From Chitinophagaceae bacterium (lineage in GTDB: Bacteria > Bacteroidota > Bacteroidia > Chitinophagales > Chitinophagaceae), in NCBI GenBank assembly GCA_020403425.1, contig JADBXR010000006.1, positions 1-64,000 on the forward strand: a DNA stretch of 64,000 nt, read 5' to 3'. The position numbers and the translations under genes are program-made. The notes beneath the pieces were generated by a model that saw only the letters and a program-made list of their open reading frames with translations, was not told the origin of the DNA and made no database searches. Of the stretch, positions 27,878-35,856 are shown in pieces; within the stretch, counting starts at the first letter, position 1, and every line of letters starts with the position of its first letter.

Positions 27878-27938
27878 CGCCATAGTTTCACAAGCCGGCA
27901 CAGTTGATTTATCTGTGCAGAATCGTGCATCTATGGCG
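27878..27938 (-). terminator. Nested hairpin after folE
   Basis: CTATGGCG/CGCCATAG (outer, 8 bp) encloses CTGTGC/GCACAG (inner, 6 bp). On the minus strand it is followed by ATTTTATTT, so it probably ends the folE transcript just before the fabD promoter. The inner structure is larger than a simple terminator needs. Confidence 0.45.
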
Positions 27939-27952
27939 GATAAAAGCAACTA

Positions 27953-28549
27953 CTAATCTAGCTTTTTATTAATCAGCTTCAGGAACTCGCTGCGGGTGGT
28001 GTTCTTCAGAAACTCACCATCAAAAGCAGAAGTGGTGGTAACGGAATTCTGCTTACCAACACCCCGCATCATCATACACAAATGTTTGGCTTCAATGACC
28101 ACTGCCACACCCACAGGGTTAAGCGACTCCTTGATGGCATCGAGGATCTGTGTGGTCAGACGTTCCTGTACCTGCAGCCTTCGTGAATACACATCCACTA
28201 CACGGGCCAGTTTGCTCAGGCCGGTGATCCATCCGTTGGGGATATAGGCAATATGCGCTTTGCCAAAGAACGGCAACATGTGGTGCTCGCACATGGAGTA
28301 CAACTCTATATCCTTCACGATCACCATCTCACTTACAGATTCCTTGAACTTTGCTGAATTGATGATCGCAATGGGATCCTGGTGGTACCCTTGCGTCAGG
28401 TACTGCATGGCCTTGGCCACTCGCTCAGGCGTTTTCACCAGCCCCTCCCGTTCAGGATCCTCTCCCAGTAATGACAATGCTTCGTGATAATTCTTGATCA
28501 GTCCGGAAGTAACGTCTTCATCGTACTTCTCAATTTTGGTATACGCCAT
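27953..28549 (-). CDS. folE: GTP cyclohydrolase I (FolE)
   Basis: FolE opens GTP to 7,8-dihydroneopterin triphosphate, the first step to folates, biopterin-type cofactors and queuosine. The 198 residues carry the zinc ligands in [13 protein letters not shown] and LCMMMRG, and the substrate loop [23 protein letters not shown]. Length is normal for the bacterial enzyme. Directly upstream (23-base gap), in the same direction, is a PTPS-like gene, and a second PTPS paralogue precedes that, so the three form a pterin-processing cluster. Confidence 0.97.
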   Translation of the reverse strand: MAYTKIEKYDEDVTSGLIKNYHEALSLLGEDPEREGLVKTPERVAKAMQYLTQGYHQDPIAIINSAKFKESVSEMVIVKDIELYSMCEHHMLPFFGKAHIAYIPNGWITGLSKLARVVDVYSRRLQVQERLTTQILDAIKESLNPVGVAVVIEAKHLCMMMRGVGKQNSVTTTSAFDGEFLKNTTRSEFLKLINKKLD

Positions 28550-28572
28550 GGCGTTGTTTTTGTGTTGGTGAA

Positions 28573-28986
28573 TTATGCAGGATATTCTACAAAATTTCTT
28601 TCGGTCTCATACAAACGGATCTGCAGATCCAGCTTAGCGTCGATCTTCGGTCGCAGCAATCCATAGATCACGACGGCTATGTTCTCCGCAGTAGGGTTCA
28701 GGCTGGCAAACTCCACCGTATCCAGGTTCAGGTTCTTATGATCAAAACGGGACAACACCTCATCCCTAACCAGGTCACTCAGCAGTTTCAGGTCGATCAC
28801 ATAACCCGTTTGCGGATCAGGTTCGCCTGTCACTTTCACCACCAGGTCATAGTTATGTCCATGGTAATTGGGATTGTTACACAACCCGAACACACGGTCG
28901 TTCTCCGCATCTGTCCACAAGGGATTGAACAGCCTGTGGGCCGCATTAAAATGTTCTTTCCGGTAAACCGCTACTTTGTTTGCCAT
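28573..28986 (-). CDS. 6-pyruvoyl-tetrahydropterin synthase-like protein 1
   Basis: The 137-residue protein converts dihydroneopterin triphosphate in the PTPS/QueD family. Zinc histidines are in EHFNAAHRL and NYHGHNY, and the catalytic cysteine in [16 protein letters not shown] has the spacing of eukaryotic PTPS. The DHKNLN and [12 protein letters not shown] motifs are present. The start at 28986 ([13 protein letters not shown]) is the family start. It could be 6-pyruvoyl-tetrahydropterin or 6-carboxytetrahydropterin synthase; the CNNPN spacing favours the former. It is followed by folE and preceded by a paralogue. Confidence 0.88.
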   Translation of the reverse strand: MANKVAVYRKEHFNAAHRLFNPLWTDAENDRVFGLCNNPNYHGHNYDLVVKVTGEPDPQTGYVIDLKLLSDLVRDEVLSRFDHKNLNLDTVEFASLNPTAENIAVVIYGLLRPKIDAKLDLQIRLYETERNFVEYPA

Positions 28987-29039
28987 GAAATCATGATTCA
29001 TTGTCCAGTTCCTGTGCATACATCCACACCGGTTGCGTC

Positions 29040-29134
29040 GCACACTTCTGGGCAGCACAACATCGCTGAACTTTATGTGAAACAATTTTCAAGTGGTTCT
29101 GTCATTAACTGCCGGCACTGTTTCAGAAGTGTGC
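29040..29134 (-). other. Structured leader candidate upstream of the first PTPS gene
   Basis: GCACACTTCTG (29040-29050) and CAGAAGTGTGC (29124-29134) are a perfect 11-bp inverted repeat enclosing 73 bases, within a 284-base gap between two same-strand PTPS genes. Inside lie further pairing words (TGAAACA/TGTTTCA). It could be a leader RNA structure. No known riboswitch core was recognised. Confidence 0.4.
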
Positions 29135-29270
29135 TGATCAAGTGGCCGGACATCAAAGGGGCCAGAGAATCAATGACTGAGCTTGAATATCAATTCCGAT
29201 AATCTCTTATAAAGTTACACAGGATACTAATAACCCGTATACCCTTTATTTTGTTTGCAAAACCGGAAAA

Positions 29271-29681
29271 TTATTCTCCAAAATACTCTACGTAGATCCG
29301 TTGTGTCTCGTATAATTTGATGCAATGCAGTTTTACCTCGGCCGGCAGATGGGGTGCTAGCTGCTGCCAGATGGCAATGACCAGGTTCTCTGTACTGCAC
29401 ATCTTGTCTTTCATGAAATCCACATCCAGGTTCAGGTTCTTATGATCCAGTTTGTCTATCACATACGTCTTGATCAGCTTGCTCAGTTGCTTCACATCGT
29501 ATAAAAAACCGGTGTCAGGATGGGGCTCTCCCTTTATTGTCACAAAAAGGTCATAATTATGGCCATGCCAGTTCTCATTGGCACAAACCCCGAAAACAGC
29601 CTCATTCTGCTCCTTGGTCCATCTGGGATTAAAGAGCTTATGCGCTGCATTAAAATGTTCCTGTCTGGTTAAATACACCAT
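29271..29681 (-). CDS. 6-pyruvoyl-tetrahydropterin synthase-like protein 2
   Basis: This 136-residue paralogue of the protein encoded downstream keeps the same key residues: zinc histidines in EHFNAAHKL and NWHGHNY, and catalytic Cys in FGVCANENWHGHNYDL, plus DHKNLN and LYETQRIYVEY. Both copies therefore look active. The two genes are 284 bases apart on one strand. One may serve queuosine (6-carboxytetrahydropterin) and the other a biopterin-type route; which is which cannot be told. The start at 29681 (MVYLTRQEHF) is supported by a -7 box at 29699-29706. Confidence 0.88.
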   Translation of the reverse strand: MVYLTRQEHFNAAHKLFNPRWTKEQNEAVFGVCANENWHGHNYDLFVTIKGEPHPDTGFLYDVKQLSKLIKTYVIDKLDHKNLNLDVDFMKDKMCSTENLVIAIWQQLAPHLPAEVKLHCIKLYETQRIYVEYFGE

Positions 29682-29698
29682 TCGCCTCAAAATTTCGG

Positions 29699-29706
29699 CA
29701 AAGGTA
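29699..29706 (-). promoter_or_regulatory. -7 element of the second PTPS gene
   Basis: Minus strand TACCTTTG, a full match, 17 bases before the ATG. No -33 box was seen, but a long inverted repeat begins 28 bases further upstream. Confidence 0.45.
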
Positions 29707-29733
29707 AGCAATGAGGGGGAATTCGTGAGGCGT

Positions 29734-29817
29734 AAGGCGTGAGTAGTGAGTGGTCAGTGGGGAGTAGGTATATTGGGCATACCCCAACTACCTGCTGACG
29801 ACTCACGATTCACGCTT
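29734..29817. repeat. Word-shuffled inverted repeat between divergent genes
   Basis: The left arm from AAGGCGTGAG (29734) and right arm ending CACGCTT (29817) pair over most of 24 outer bases. In the inner part the words TGGGG and AGTAGG occur in both arms but in swapped order. It fills the gap between the divergent PTPS and mqnB genes. Confidence 0.8.
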
Positions 29818-29835
29818 TTTCCCCACCTTTGCTCC

Positions 29836-30504
29836 ATGCGAGTCATGATCACCGCCGCCACTGTTGCCGAATGGATGCCGAGTTTTCTGTCATTGGACCC
29901 CTTGTATGCGGGTGAAAGTCAACGTTTAAAAGTACAGTTTCACCAGAGCGGCGTGGGCATGCTGGCTTCCGCCGTTTCGCTTAGCAGGATGGTATTGGAA
30001 GATAAACCCGACCTGGTTATCCAGGTGGGCATCGCCGGCTGCTTCGATACCAGCCAGCCATTGGGGAAAGTAGTGGTCATTTCAGACGAATCCCTTGCTG
30101 ATATGGGTGTTCAGGAAGATGGCAAGTGGCGGGATATTTTTGACCTCAAGCTGGAAAAGAGCAGTTATCATCCTTTTGAAAAAAGGAAACTGCCCAATCC
30201 ATGGCTCTCTGCGTACAACCTCTTGAAATTACCCAAGGTAAGTGCCATTACCATTAATGAGATCAGCGCCGACCCCGATCGTATCAAACAACTCATCAAA
30301 AAATACAACCCGGTTACCGAAAGCATGGAAGGTGCCGCACTGCATTATGTATGCCGTGAAGCACGGATCCCATTCCTGCAGATCCGCGCCATCTCTAATT
30401 ATATCGGTGAAAGAAACAAGGCCAACTGGGACCTCAAAAACGCCATCGAAAACCTCAACCAGACCCTTATCAAATACATCGATAAACTGTACAAACTCAA
30501 ATAA
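29836..30504 (+). CDS. mqnB: Futalosine hydrolase (MqnB)
   Basis: MqnB removes hypoxanthine from futalosine in the alternative menaquinone pathway. The 222-residue product is a nucleoside phosphorylase/hydrolase fold protein: QVGIAGCFD, ESMEGAALHYVCREARIPFLQIRAISNYIGERNK and the closing helix match the family. The start at 29836 (MRVMITAATVAEW) is chosen as the first beta strand; the frame is open 30 codons upstream, but that part overlaps the shuffled inverted repeat. mqnD follows after 64 bases, which confirms the pathway. Confidence 0.93.
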   Translation: MRVMITAATVAEWMPSFLSLDPLYAGESQRLKVQFHQSGVGMLASAVSLSRMVLEDKPDLVIQVGIAGCFDTSQPLGKVVVISDESLADMGVQEDGKWRDIFDLKLEKSSYHPFEKRKLPNPWLSAYNLLKLPKVSAITINEISADPDRIKQLIKKYNPVTESMEGAALHYVCREARIPFLQIRAISNYIGERNKANWDLKNAIENLNQTLIKYIDKLYKLK

Positions 30505-30508
30505 CCCA

Positions 30509-30556
30509 ATCATTCTATCATTCTATCATTCTATCATTCTATCATTCTATCATTCA
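30509..30556 (+). repeat. 8-bp tandem array (ATCATTCT)x6 between mqnB and mqnD
   Basis: Five perfect units of ATCATTCT and a sixth with one change fill the gap from 4 bases after the mqnB stop to 12 bases before the mqnD ATG. The array ends with TCATTCACTCATT, which is the reverse complement of the unit at 26333-26376. Confidence 0.95.
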
Positions 30557-30568
30557 CTCATTAAAAAG

Positions 30569-31393
30569 ATGACCCTCGCTTTCTCCCCCTGCCCCAATGA
30601 TACCTTCATCTTCGATGCGCTGGTGAACGGCAAGATCGATACAGAAGGCATTTCCTTCGATGTGGTGCTGGAAGATGTGCAGACCCTCAATGAATGGGCA
30701 AAGGCCGGCAAACTGGACATTTCCAAGATCAGCTATGGCGTTTTGCCGCTGGTGCTGAACAGCTACAAGGTATTGAACAGTGGCGGTGCCCTGGGAATGG
30801 GTGTGGGCCCCTTGCTGATATCGAAAGGCAAAACGACGAAAGCGGTAGAAGATATGCTGATCGCCATACCCGGAGAGAACACCACGGCACATATGCTGTT
30901 CTCACTGGCCTACCCGAATGCCCGGAACAAGCAGTTCCTGGTTTTCCATGAGATCGAGGAAGCGGTACTGAGCGGACGGGTGGACGCAGGTGTTATCATC
31001 CATGAGAACCGATTCACCTACCAGGACAAAGGCCTCTATAAGATCCGCGACCTGGGCGAATATTGGGAAGAAACCGTAAAAGTACCCATTCCGCTGGGCG
31101 GCATCATCATCAGGAAGGATATCGATCCTGCTCAACAGCAGACCATCGACAAGCTGATCCGTAAAAGTCTGGAATATGCTTTTGCCAACTACCCACAGAT
31201 TCCCGACTATGTTCACCAGCATTCACAGGAAATGAGCGAACAGGTGATGCGTCAGCATATCGACCTTTACGTGAACCAATATTCATTGGGCCTCGGAGAT
31301 GAAGGAAAAAAAGCAGTGAACACACTACTGGACGTATACCAAAAGATCAACAACAGCTCCGCCATAGACGCTTCAGGTATTTTTGTTGCATGA
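30569..31393 (+). CDS. mqnD: 1,4-dihydroxy-6-naphthoate synthase (MqnD)
   Basis: MqnD converts cyclic dehypoxanthinyl futalosine to 1,4-dihydroxy-6-naphthoate in menaquinone synthesis. The 274 residues resemble a periplasmic binding fold: MTLAFSPCPNDTFIFDALV at the start, KISYGVLPLVLNSYKVL, and HENRFTYQDKGLYKIRDLGEYWE. Length is normal. The start at 30569 is fixed by the family N terminus; the open frame runs further up through the mqnB end. It is co-directional with mqnB, separated by the 8-bp array. The convergent photolyase gene ends one base after its stop. Confidence 0.95.
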   Translation: MTLAFSPCPNDTFIFDALVNGKIDTEGISFDVVLEDVQTLNEWAKAGKLDISKISYGVLPLVLNSYKVLNSGGALGMGVGPLLISKGKTTKAVEDMLIAIPGENTTAHMLFSLAYPNARNKQFLVFHEIEEAVLSGRVDAGVIIHENRFTYQDKGLYKIRDLGEYWEETVKVPIPLGGIIIRKDIDPAQQQTIDKLIRKSLEYAFANYPQIPDYVHQHSQEMSEQVMRQHIDLYVNQYSLGLGDEGKKAVNTLLDVYQKINNSSAIDASGIFVA

Positions 31394-31394
31394 C

Positions 31395-32708
31395 CTATTG
31401 CGACTTCAATGCTTTCGCATAGGCTTCCAACACGCGCTTGCGTGCCAATTCATGCTGTACAATAGGCCTGGGATAGGTCAGCTCCTGAAACTCTGGTACC
31501 CATTTCTTGATATACTTCAAATCCTTATCGAATTTCTCTGTCTGCAAGCTGGGGTTGAATACCCTGAAGTACGGGGCCGCATCGCAGCCACTGCTGCTGG
31601 CCCACTGCCATCCGCCATTATTGGCAGCCAGGTCAAAATCGAGCAGTTTCTGTGCAAAATAAGCTTCTCCCCAACGCCAGTCGATCAGCAGGTGTTTAAC
31701 CAAAAAGGAAGCCACGATCATGCGTACCCGGTTGTGCATGAATCCGGTGGCATTCAGTTCACGCATGCCCGCATCTACAATAGGATATCCTGTCTTGCCT
31801 TCGCACCATTTCTGAAACTCTTCTTCATTATTCCGCCACTCGATCATTTCATAGGCAGGTTTAAAACTTTTGCCCTTGCCCACCTGTGGAAAATGCCAGA
31901 GGATCATGTGGTAGAAATCGCGCCAGATCAGTTCGTTCAGGTAGGTCTCGTTGATGGCTTTGGAACGTCGGGCCAGCTCCCGGATACTAATGGTGCCAAA
32001 ACGCAGATGCACCCCCATTTTGGAAGTACCGTTCTCCAATGCCGGAAAATTTCTCCGCTCTGAATAGTGCCTGATCACATCCTCCTCCAATTGACCCGGA
32101 GGGAAAGGCTGGCCAGTTCTGCTGAAACCCATGTTTTCCAAGGCAGGTATTGGTAAAGCAGGCTGCCGGTAAAAATGACTGAAGTACTTTTCGGTAGGAT
32201 ATGGAACCAGGTCAGCCTCTTTTAGCTTTGCCTTCCATTTGTTCGAATAAGGGGTGAACACCGTATAGGGTTTCCCATCGTCTTTCACCACTTCGCTCTT
32301 TTCAAATATCACCTGATCCTTGTATGTCTCTAAGGAAACCTCCTTCGATGCAAGCAGTGCAGCGATCAATGCTTCCCGTTCAAGGGCATAGGATTCATAG
32401 TCGTGATTGGCGAACACGGTCGATACCTGGTATTTCTCCATCAGCATCGCAAACACCTGCTCCGGAAAACCATGATACACTTCCAGACTGCTACCCAGTT
32501 GCACCAATTGCTGCTGCATTTCCGTGAGGGCCGTATGAATAAATTCCACCCGTCTGTCCGCCTTATCCTCCAGCTGATCAAGGATATTTCTGTCGAAAAT
32601 AAAGACTGGCACAACCGGCAGGCCCTGTTGCAGGGCAAGATACAGGGCCGCATTATCCGTTAAACGGAGGTCCCGCCTGAACCACATGATGTTAACTTGG
32701 GGTTTCAT
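31395..32708 (-). CDS. phrB: Deoxyribodipyrimidine photolyase / cryptochrome
   Basis: Photolyase uses FAD and light to split UV-made pyrimidine dimers. The 437 residues show the N-terminal antenna domain (MWFRRDLRLTDNAALYLAL) and the FAD domain with WRDFYHMILWHFP, GYPIVDAGMRELNATGFMHNRVRMIVASFL and WASSSGCDAAPYFRVFNP. This pattern is of class I CPD photolyases. The start at 32708 is preferred over one five codons upstream. It converges with mqnD with a one-base gap and has no terminator between. The class IV aminotransferase gene lies upstream in the same direction (32-base gap). Confidence 0.93.
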   Translation of the reverse strand: MKPQVNIMWFRRDLRLTDNAALYLALQQGLPVVPVFIFDRNILDQLEDKADRRVEFIHTALTEMQQQLVQLGSSLEVYHGFPEQVFAMLMEKYQVSTVFANHDYESYALEREALIAALLASKEVSLETYKDQVIFEKSEVVKDDGKPYTVFTPYSNKWKAKLKEADLVPYPTEKYFSHFYRQPALPIPALENMGFSRTGQPFPPGQLEEDVIRHYSERRNFPALENGTSKMGVHLRFGTISIRELARRSKAINETYLNELIWRDFYHMILWHFPQVGKGKSFKPAYEMIEWRNNEEEFQKWCEGKTGYPIVDAGMRELNATGFMHNRVRMIVASFLVKHLLIDWRWGEAYFAQKLLDFDLAANNGGWQWASSSGCDAAPYFRVFNPSLQTEKFDKDLKYIKKWVPEFQELTYPRPIVQHELARKRVLEAYAKALKSQ

Positions 32709-32740
32709 ACGGCAATGAAACAAGTCTGGGAAGAAAAGGT

Positions 32741-33631
32741 TTATTGGCCAACAGATTGTTTATGGACCACAGCCGACTTTTCTGCCTGCAACGGGAGAAT
32801 GAAATTTTTGTATAAATGGGAGGTCAGCTGGTGCGTATAACCGCTCTTGCCCATCTGCCTTACCCAGCGGATACCATAAATGGAGTTAGTGAGAAACAAT
32901 TCAGATGCCTGTTCCAGCTCTTCCAGGGTCAGCATACCTTCTTCAACGGGTATGTTCTCTTTACGCATCATCTCGAGCAGGTAACGCCGCATGATCCCAT
33001 TGATGGGACCCTCTGTCAATGCCGGGGTCTTTACCATACCGTCCTTAACCACAAAAACATTGGCAATGGTTGCATCTGCTACCCTTCCGTAAGGATTCAG
33101 CAGGATCACATCATTGTATTTTTGCTGTTTGGCCCATAATGCACCCATGGCATACCCCAGGTAATTGTTACTCTTTACTGCAGAAAAATGGTCACAGACC
33201 TTTTTGGCATCCGGGTAAATACCGATCACGAGTCCGTTCTCGTTCAGGTGGTTGTTGGCGGGGTTCAGTTGCCAGGTCTGGATAAGGTGATGTGGAAAAT
33301 GGTTCTCCACATCGTATAAACCGCCATCACCACGAAAAATGGTGACGCGCACCCGCGCCATCTTATGATGGTAATTCTTTTTGGCCAGCAGGCTGATATG
33401 CTCGTACAGGTATTCGGGAGTAAAATACGTGGGCTTCTGAAAATGCAGGAGATCCAGCGAGGCGAACAATCTTTCGAAATGATGGTCGGCTAGTATGATC
33501 TTCCCATTCAGCAGTTTCAGCGTCTCAAAAAAACCATCCCCATACCGGAACGAGCGGTTATCCGGAGAGATCAGGGGTTTACCCGCTTTGCTGATCCGGC
33601 CATTGTAAAAAAGAAAGTTGCCCGCTACCAT
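32741..33631 (-). CDS. Class IV aminotransferase / aminodeoxychorismate lyase-like protein
   Basis: This 296-residue PLP enzyme is of fold type IV (branched-chain aminotransferase, D-amino-acid aminotransferase or aminodeoxychorismate lyase). The PLP lysine is in AVKSNNYLGYAMG; FRYGDGFFETL and VADATIANVFVVKDG match the family. Which reaction it catalyses is not certain; the short length fits a PabC-like lyase. The start at 33631 (MVAGNFLFYNGRI) is chosen because a -7 box lies at 33637-33644, so the longer TTG-initiated frame would not be transcribed fully. Confidence 0.85.
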   Translation of the reverse strand: MVAGNFLFYNGRISKAGKPLISPDNRSFRYGDGFFETLKLLNGKIILADHHFERLFASLDLLHFQKPTYFTPEYLYEHISLLAKKNYHHKMARVRVTIFRGDGGLYDVENHFPHHLIQTWQLNPANNHLNENGLVIGIYPDAKKVCDHFSAVKSNNYLGYAMGALWAKQQKYNDVILLNPYGRVADATIANVFVVKDGMVKTPALTEGPINGIMRRYLLEMMRKENIPVEEGMLTLEELEQASELFLTNSIYGIRWVRQMGKSGYTHQLTSHLYKNFILPLQAEKSAVVHKQSVGQ

Positions 33632-33636
33632 AGGCT

Positions 33637-33644
33637 CAAAGATA
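33637..33644 (-). promoter_or_regulatory. -7 element of the class IV aminotransferase gene
   Basis: Minus strand TATCTTTG, a full match to TAnnTTTG, only 5 bases before the chosen ATG. It argues for a very short leader. No -33 box at the right distance. Confidence 0.4.
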
Positions 33645-33759
33645 GGCTGCAAAACAAGTTTATCGGTTTCTGTTTAAGCTTTTACGCTATTTTTAACCCC
33701 CGATACGGCAGAAACTGTTTTAACCGATATACCCCCACCCAAACCAATCACCAACACCC

Positions 33760-34860
33760 ATGCAGATCAGAGACATCATCCGTGAACTGGAAAAAAAAGC
33801 ACCGCTTTCACTGCAGGAGAGTTATGATAATGCCGGCCTGCTTACCGGTAATGCCGACTGGGAATGCACAGGCGTGCTTTGCACACTGGATGCCACGGAA
33901 GCTGTGATCCTGGAAGCCAGGGAGCGGGGTTGCAACCTGGTGGTGGCGCACCATCCGATCATCTTCGGGGGACTGAAAAAGCTGAACGGCAAGAATTATG
34001 TAGAGAGGACCGTGATAACCTCCATTAAGAACGATATCGCTATGTATGCCATCCATACCAACCTGGATAATGTGCTGGACGGGGTGAATGACCGGATAGC
34101 CGACCGATTGGGGTTGACGAACCGCCGGATCCTGTCTCCAAAAGCTGGCCAGCTCATGAAACTGTACACTTTTGTACCTCATGCGCAGGCCAATCAGGTG
34201 CGGGAGGCACTTTTTGCCGCCGGGGCCGGGCATATTGGCGAATACAGCGAGACCAGTTTTAACAGCGAGGGTACCGGTACCTTCAAGGGGTCTGAAAATA
34301 CCAATCCATTTGCGGGCCAGCCCGGCAAACGACATGAGGAGAAGGAAGTGAAGATAGAAGTGATCCTGCCCGCCTACCTGCAGCCATCCGTGGTGAAAGC
34401 CCTTTGGGAAGCCCATCCTTACGAGGAAGTTGCCTATGACCTGGTCAGCTTATCAAATGATAATCAATTAGTTGGGAGCGGGTTACTGGGAGAATTGCCT
34501 GAGGCGCTGGACGAAACCGGCTTTTTACACATGCTGAAGACCTCTTTTGAGCTGAAAATGGTAAAACATACCCCATTATTGGGCAAAAAGATCAAAAAAG
34601 TGGCGGTTTGCGGCGGTTCGGGCAGCTTTTTAAGCGGAAAAGCGCTAGCCGCAGGGGCAGATGTGTATGTGACCTCGGATATCAAATACCACGAGTTTTT
34701 TGATGCCAATGACCGGATTTTGCTGGCCGATATCGGTCACTGGGAGAGCGAACAATTTACCACCGACCTTTTGGTTGAGATTTTACAGGCGAAATTCCCT
34801 ACCTTTGCCGTCCTCAAATCAGGAGTGAAAACCAATCCGGTTCACTACTTTCTGGGTTGA
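33760..34860 (+). CDS. Nif3-like dinuclear metal-centre protein
   Basis: The 366 residues belong to the Nif3/YbgI family of hexameric proteins with a two-metal site, called GTP cyclohydrolase I type 2 in databases; the physiological role is unclear. Metal ligands lie in VVAHHPIIFGG, IHTNLDN and ADIGHWESEQF. An inserted CutA-like domain (about residues 125-235, KLYTFVPHAQANQVREAL to HPYEEVAYDL) is typical of the long form. A zinc-ribbon coiled-coil gene follows after 103 bases, a common Bacteroidota pairing. Confidence 0.93.
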   Translation: MQIRDIIRELEKKAPLSLQESYDNAGLLTGNADWECTGVLCTLDATEAVILEARERGCNLVVAHHPIIFGGLKKLNGKNYVERTVITSIKNDIAMYAIHTNLDNVLDGVNDRIADRLGLTNRRILSPKAGQLMKLYTFVPHAQANQVREALFAAGAGHIGEYSETSFNSEGTGTFKGSENTNPFAGQPGKRHEEKEVKIEVILPAYLQPSVVKALWEAHPYEEVAYDLVSLSNDNQLVGSGLLGELPEALDETGFLHMLKTSFELKMVKHTPLLGKKIKKVAVCGGSGSFLSGKALAAGADVYVTSDIKYHEFFDANDRILLADIGHWESEQFTTDLLVEILQAKFPTFAVLKSGVKTNPVHYFLG

Positions 34861-34963
34861 GGAAGGTTCAGGAACCCTGAAGTGAGTGACACAACCGGCG
34901 ATGCCCAAAAGACCGCTGTCGGAACAACACTCCAAACAACAAACCACAAACAACAAATTAGCT

Positions 34964-35719
34964 ATGGCCGCAGTTAAAGATTTCTCTGTTGAAGAAAAGC
35001 TGGTAACCCTGTTACGTTTACAGAAGATTGACAGCAAACTGGACGAGATCCAGATCCTGAAAGGTGAACTTCCGATGGAAGTGAGCGACCTGGAAGATGA
35101 GATCCAGGGTTTAACCGCCCGCCAGACCCGTATCGAGGAAGAGATCAACGGTATCACAGAATTCATCGATGGTAAGAAGAACGCCATCAAGGAAAGCGAG
35201 GCCCTGATAGCCAAATACGAGAAGCAGAGCGAGAATGTGAAGAACAACCGCGAGTTCGAGGCCATCAACAAAGAGATTGAGATGCAGCAGCTGGAGATCA
35301 AGCTGTCTGAGAAACATATCCGCGATGCCAATGAAGAGCTGGCCGAGAAGGTAAAGAATCTGGAAGCTGCCAAAAAGCAGGTAGCTGTGAAAGAAGGCGT
35401 ACTGAACCACAAGAAAGGCGAATTACAGAAGATCATCACCGATACAGAAAAAGAGGAGACCGCTTTCAACAAGCTGAGCACAGAAGCACGTGGCCATATA
35501 GATGAGCGTTTGCTGTACAGCTACGACCGTATCCGCAAGAGCTACCGCAATGGTCTGGCCGTTGTGCCGGTTGAGCGTGACGCCTGTGGTGGTTGCTTCA
35601 ACTCTATCCCGCCACAGCGCCAGAGCGAGATCCGCCTGCACAAAAAGATCATTGTTTGCGAGAACTGTGGACGTATCCTGGTTGATGCGGACCTGAATGA
35701 TAGTGTGGAAGCAAAATAA
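34964..35719 (+). CDS. Coiled-coil protein with C4 zinc ribbon (zf-RING_7)
   Basis: The 251-residue protein has a long antiparallel coiled coil (about 10-195) and a C-terminal zinc ribbon with two CxxC pairs, CGGCFNSIPP and CENCGRIL. The family (PF02591) is widespread, and a nucleic-acid or ribosome-linked role has been suggested, but its job here is unknown. The start at 34964 (MAAVKDFSVEEKLVTLLRLQ) is typical; the frame is open 26 codons upstream in low-complexity sequence. It is co-directional with the Nif3-like gene and ends at a strong terminator. Confidence 0.88.
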   Translation: MAAVKDFSVEEKLVTLLRLQKIDSKLDEIQILKGELPMEVSDLEDEIQGLTARQTRIEEEINGITEFIDGKKNAIKESEALIAKYEKQSENVKNNREFEAINKEIEMQQLEIKLSEKHIRDANEELAEKVKNLEAAKKQVAVKEGVLNHKKGELQKIITDTEKEETAFNKLSTEARGHIDERLLYSYDRIRKSYRNGLAVVPVERDACGGCFNSIPPQRQSEIRLHKKIIVCENCGRILVDADLNDSVEAK

Positions 35720-35761
35720 GATCTCTGATTACACAGATCAAAGTATGATTTGATGATAGTT

Positions 35762-35790
35762 AGAAAGGCTGCCGATGGCAGCCTTTCTTT
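35762..35790 (+). terminator. Terminator of the Nif3-like / zinc-ribbon unit
   Basis: AGAAAGGCTGCC-GAT-GGCAGCCTTTCT is a perfect 12-bp stem with a three-base loop, followed by TT. Confidence 0.85.
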
Positions 35791-35856
35791 ATGGAGTTAA
35801 CCGCAGCTTCCGCATATTAACATACCGGTATATCGTAGTTGTCTTATTTTCGGGGT

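Noticed and set aside
30509..30556. CRISPR-like array
   Set aside because: The units are 8 bp and directly adjacent, with no spacers, and no cas genes are in the window.
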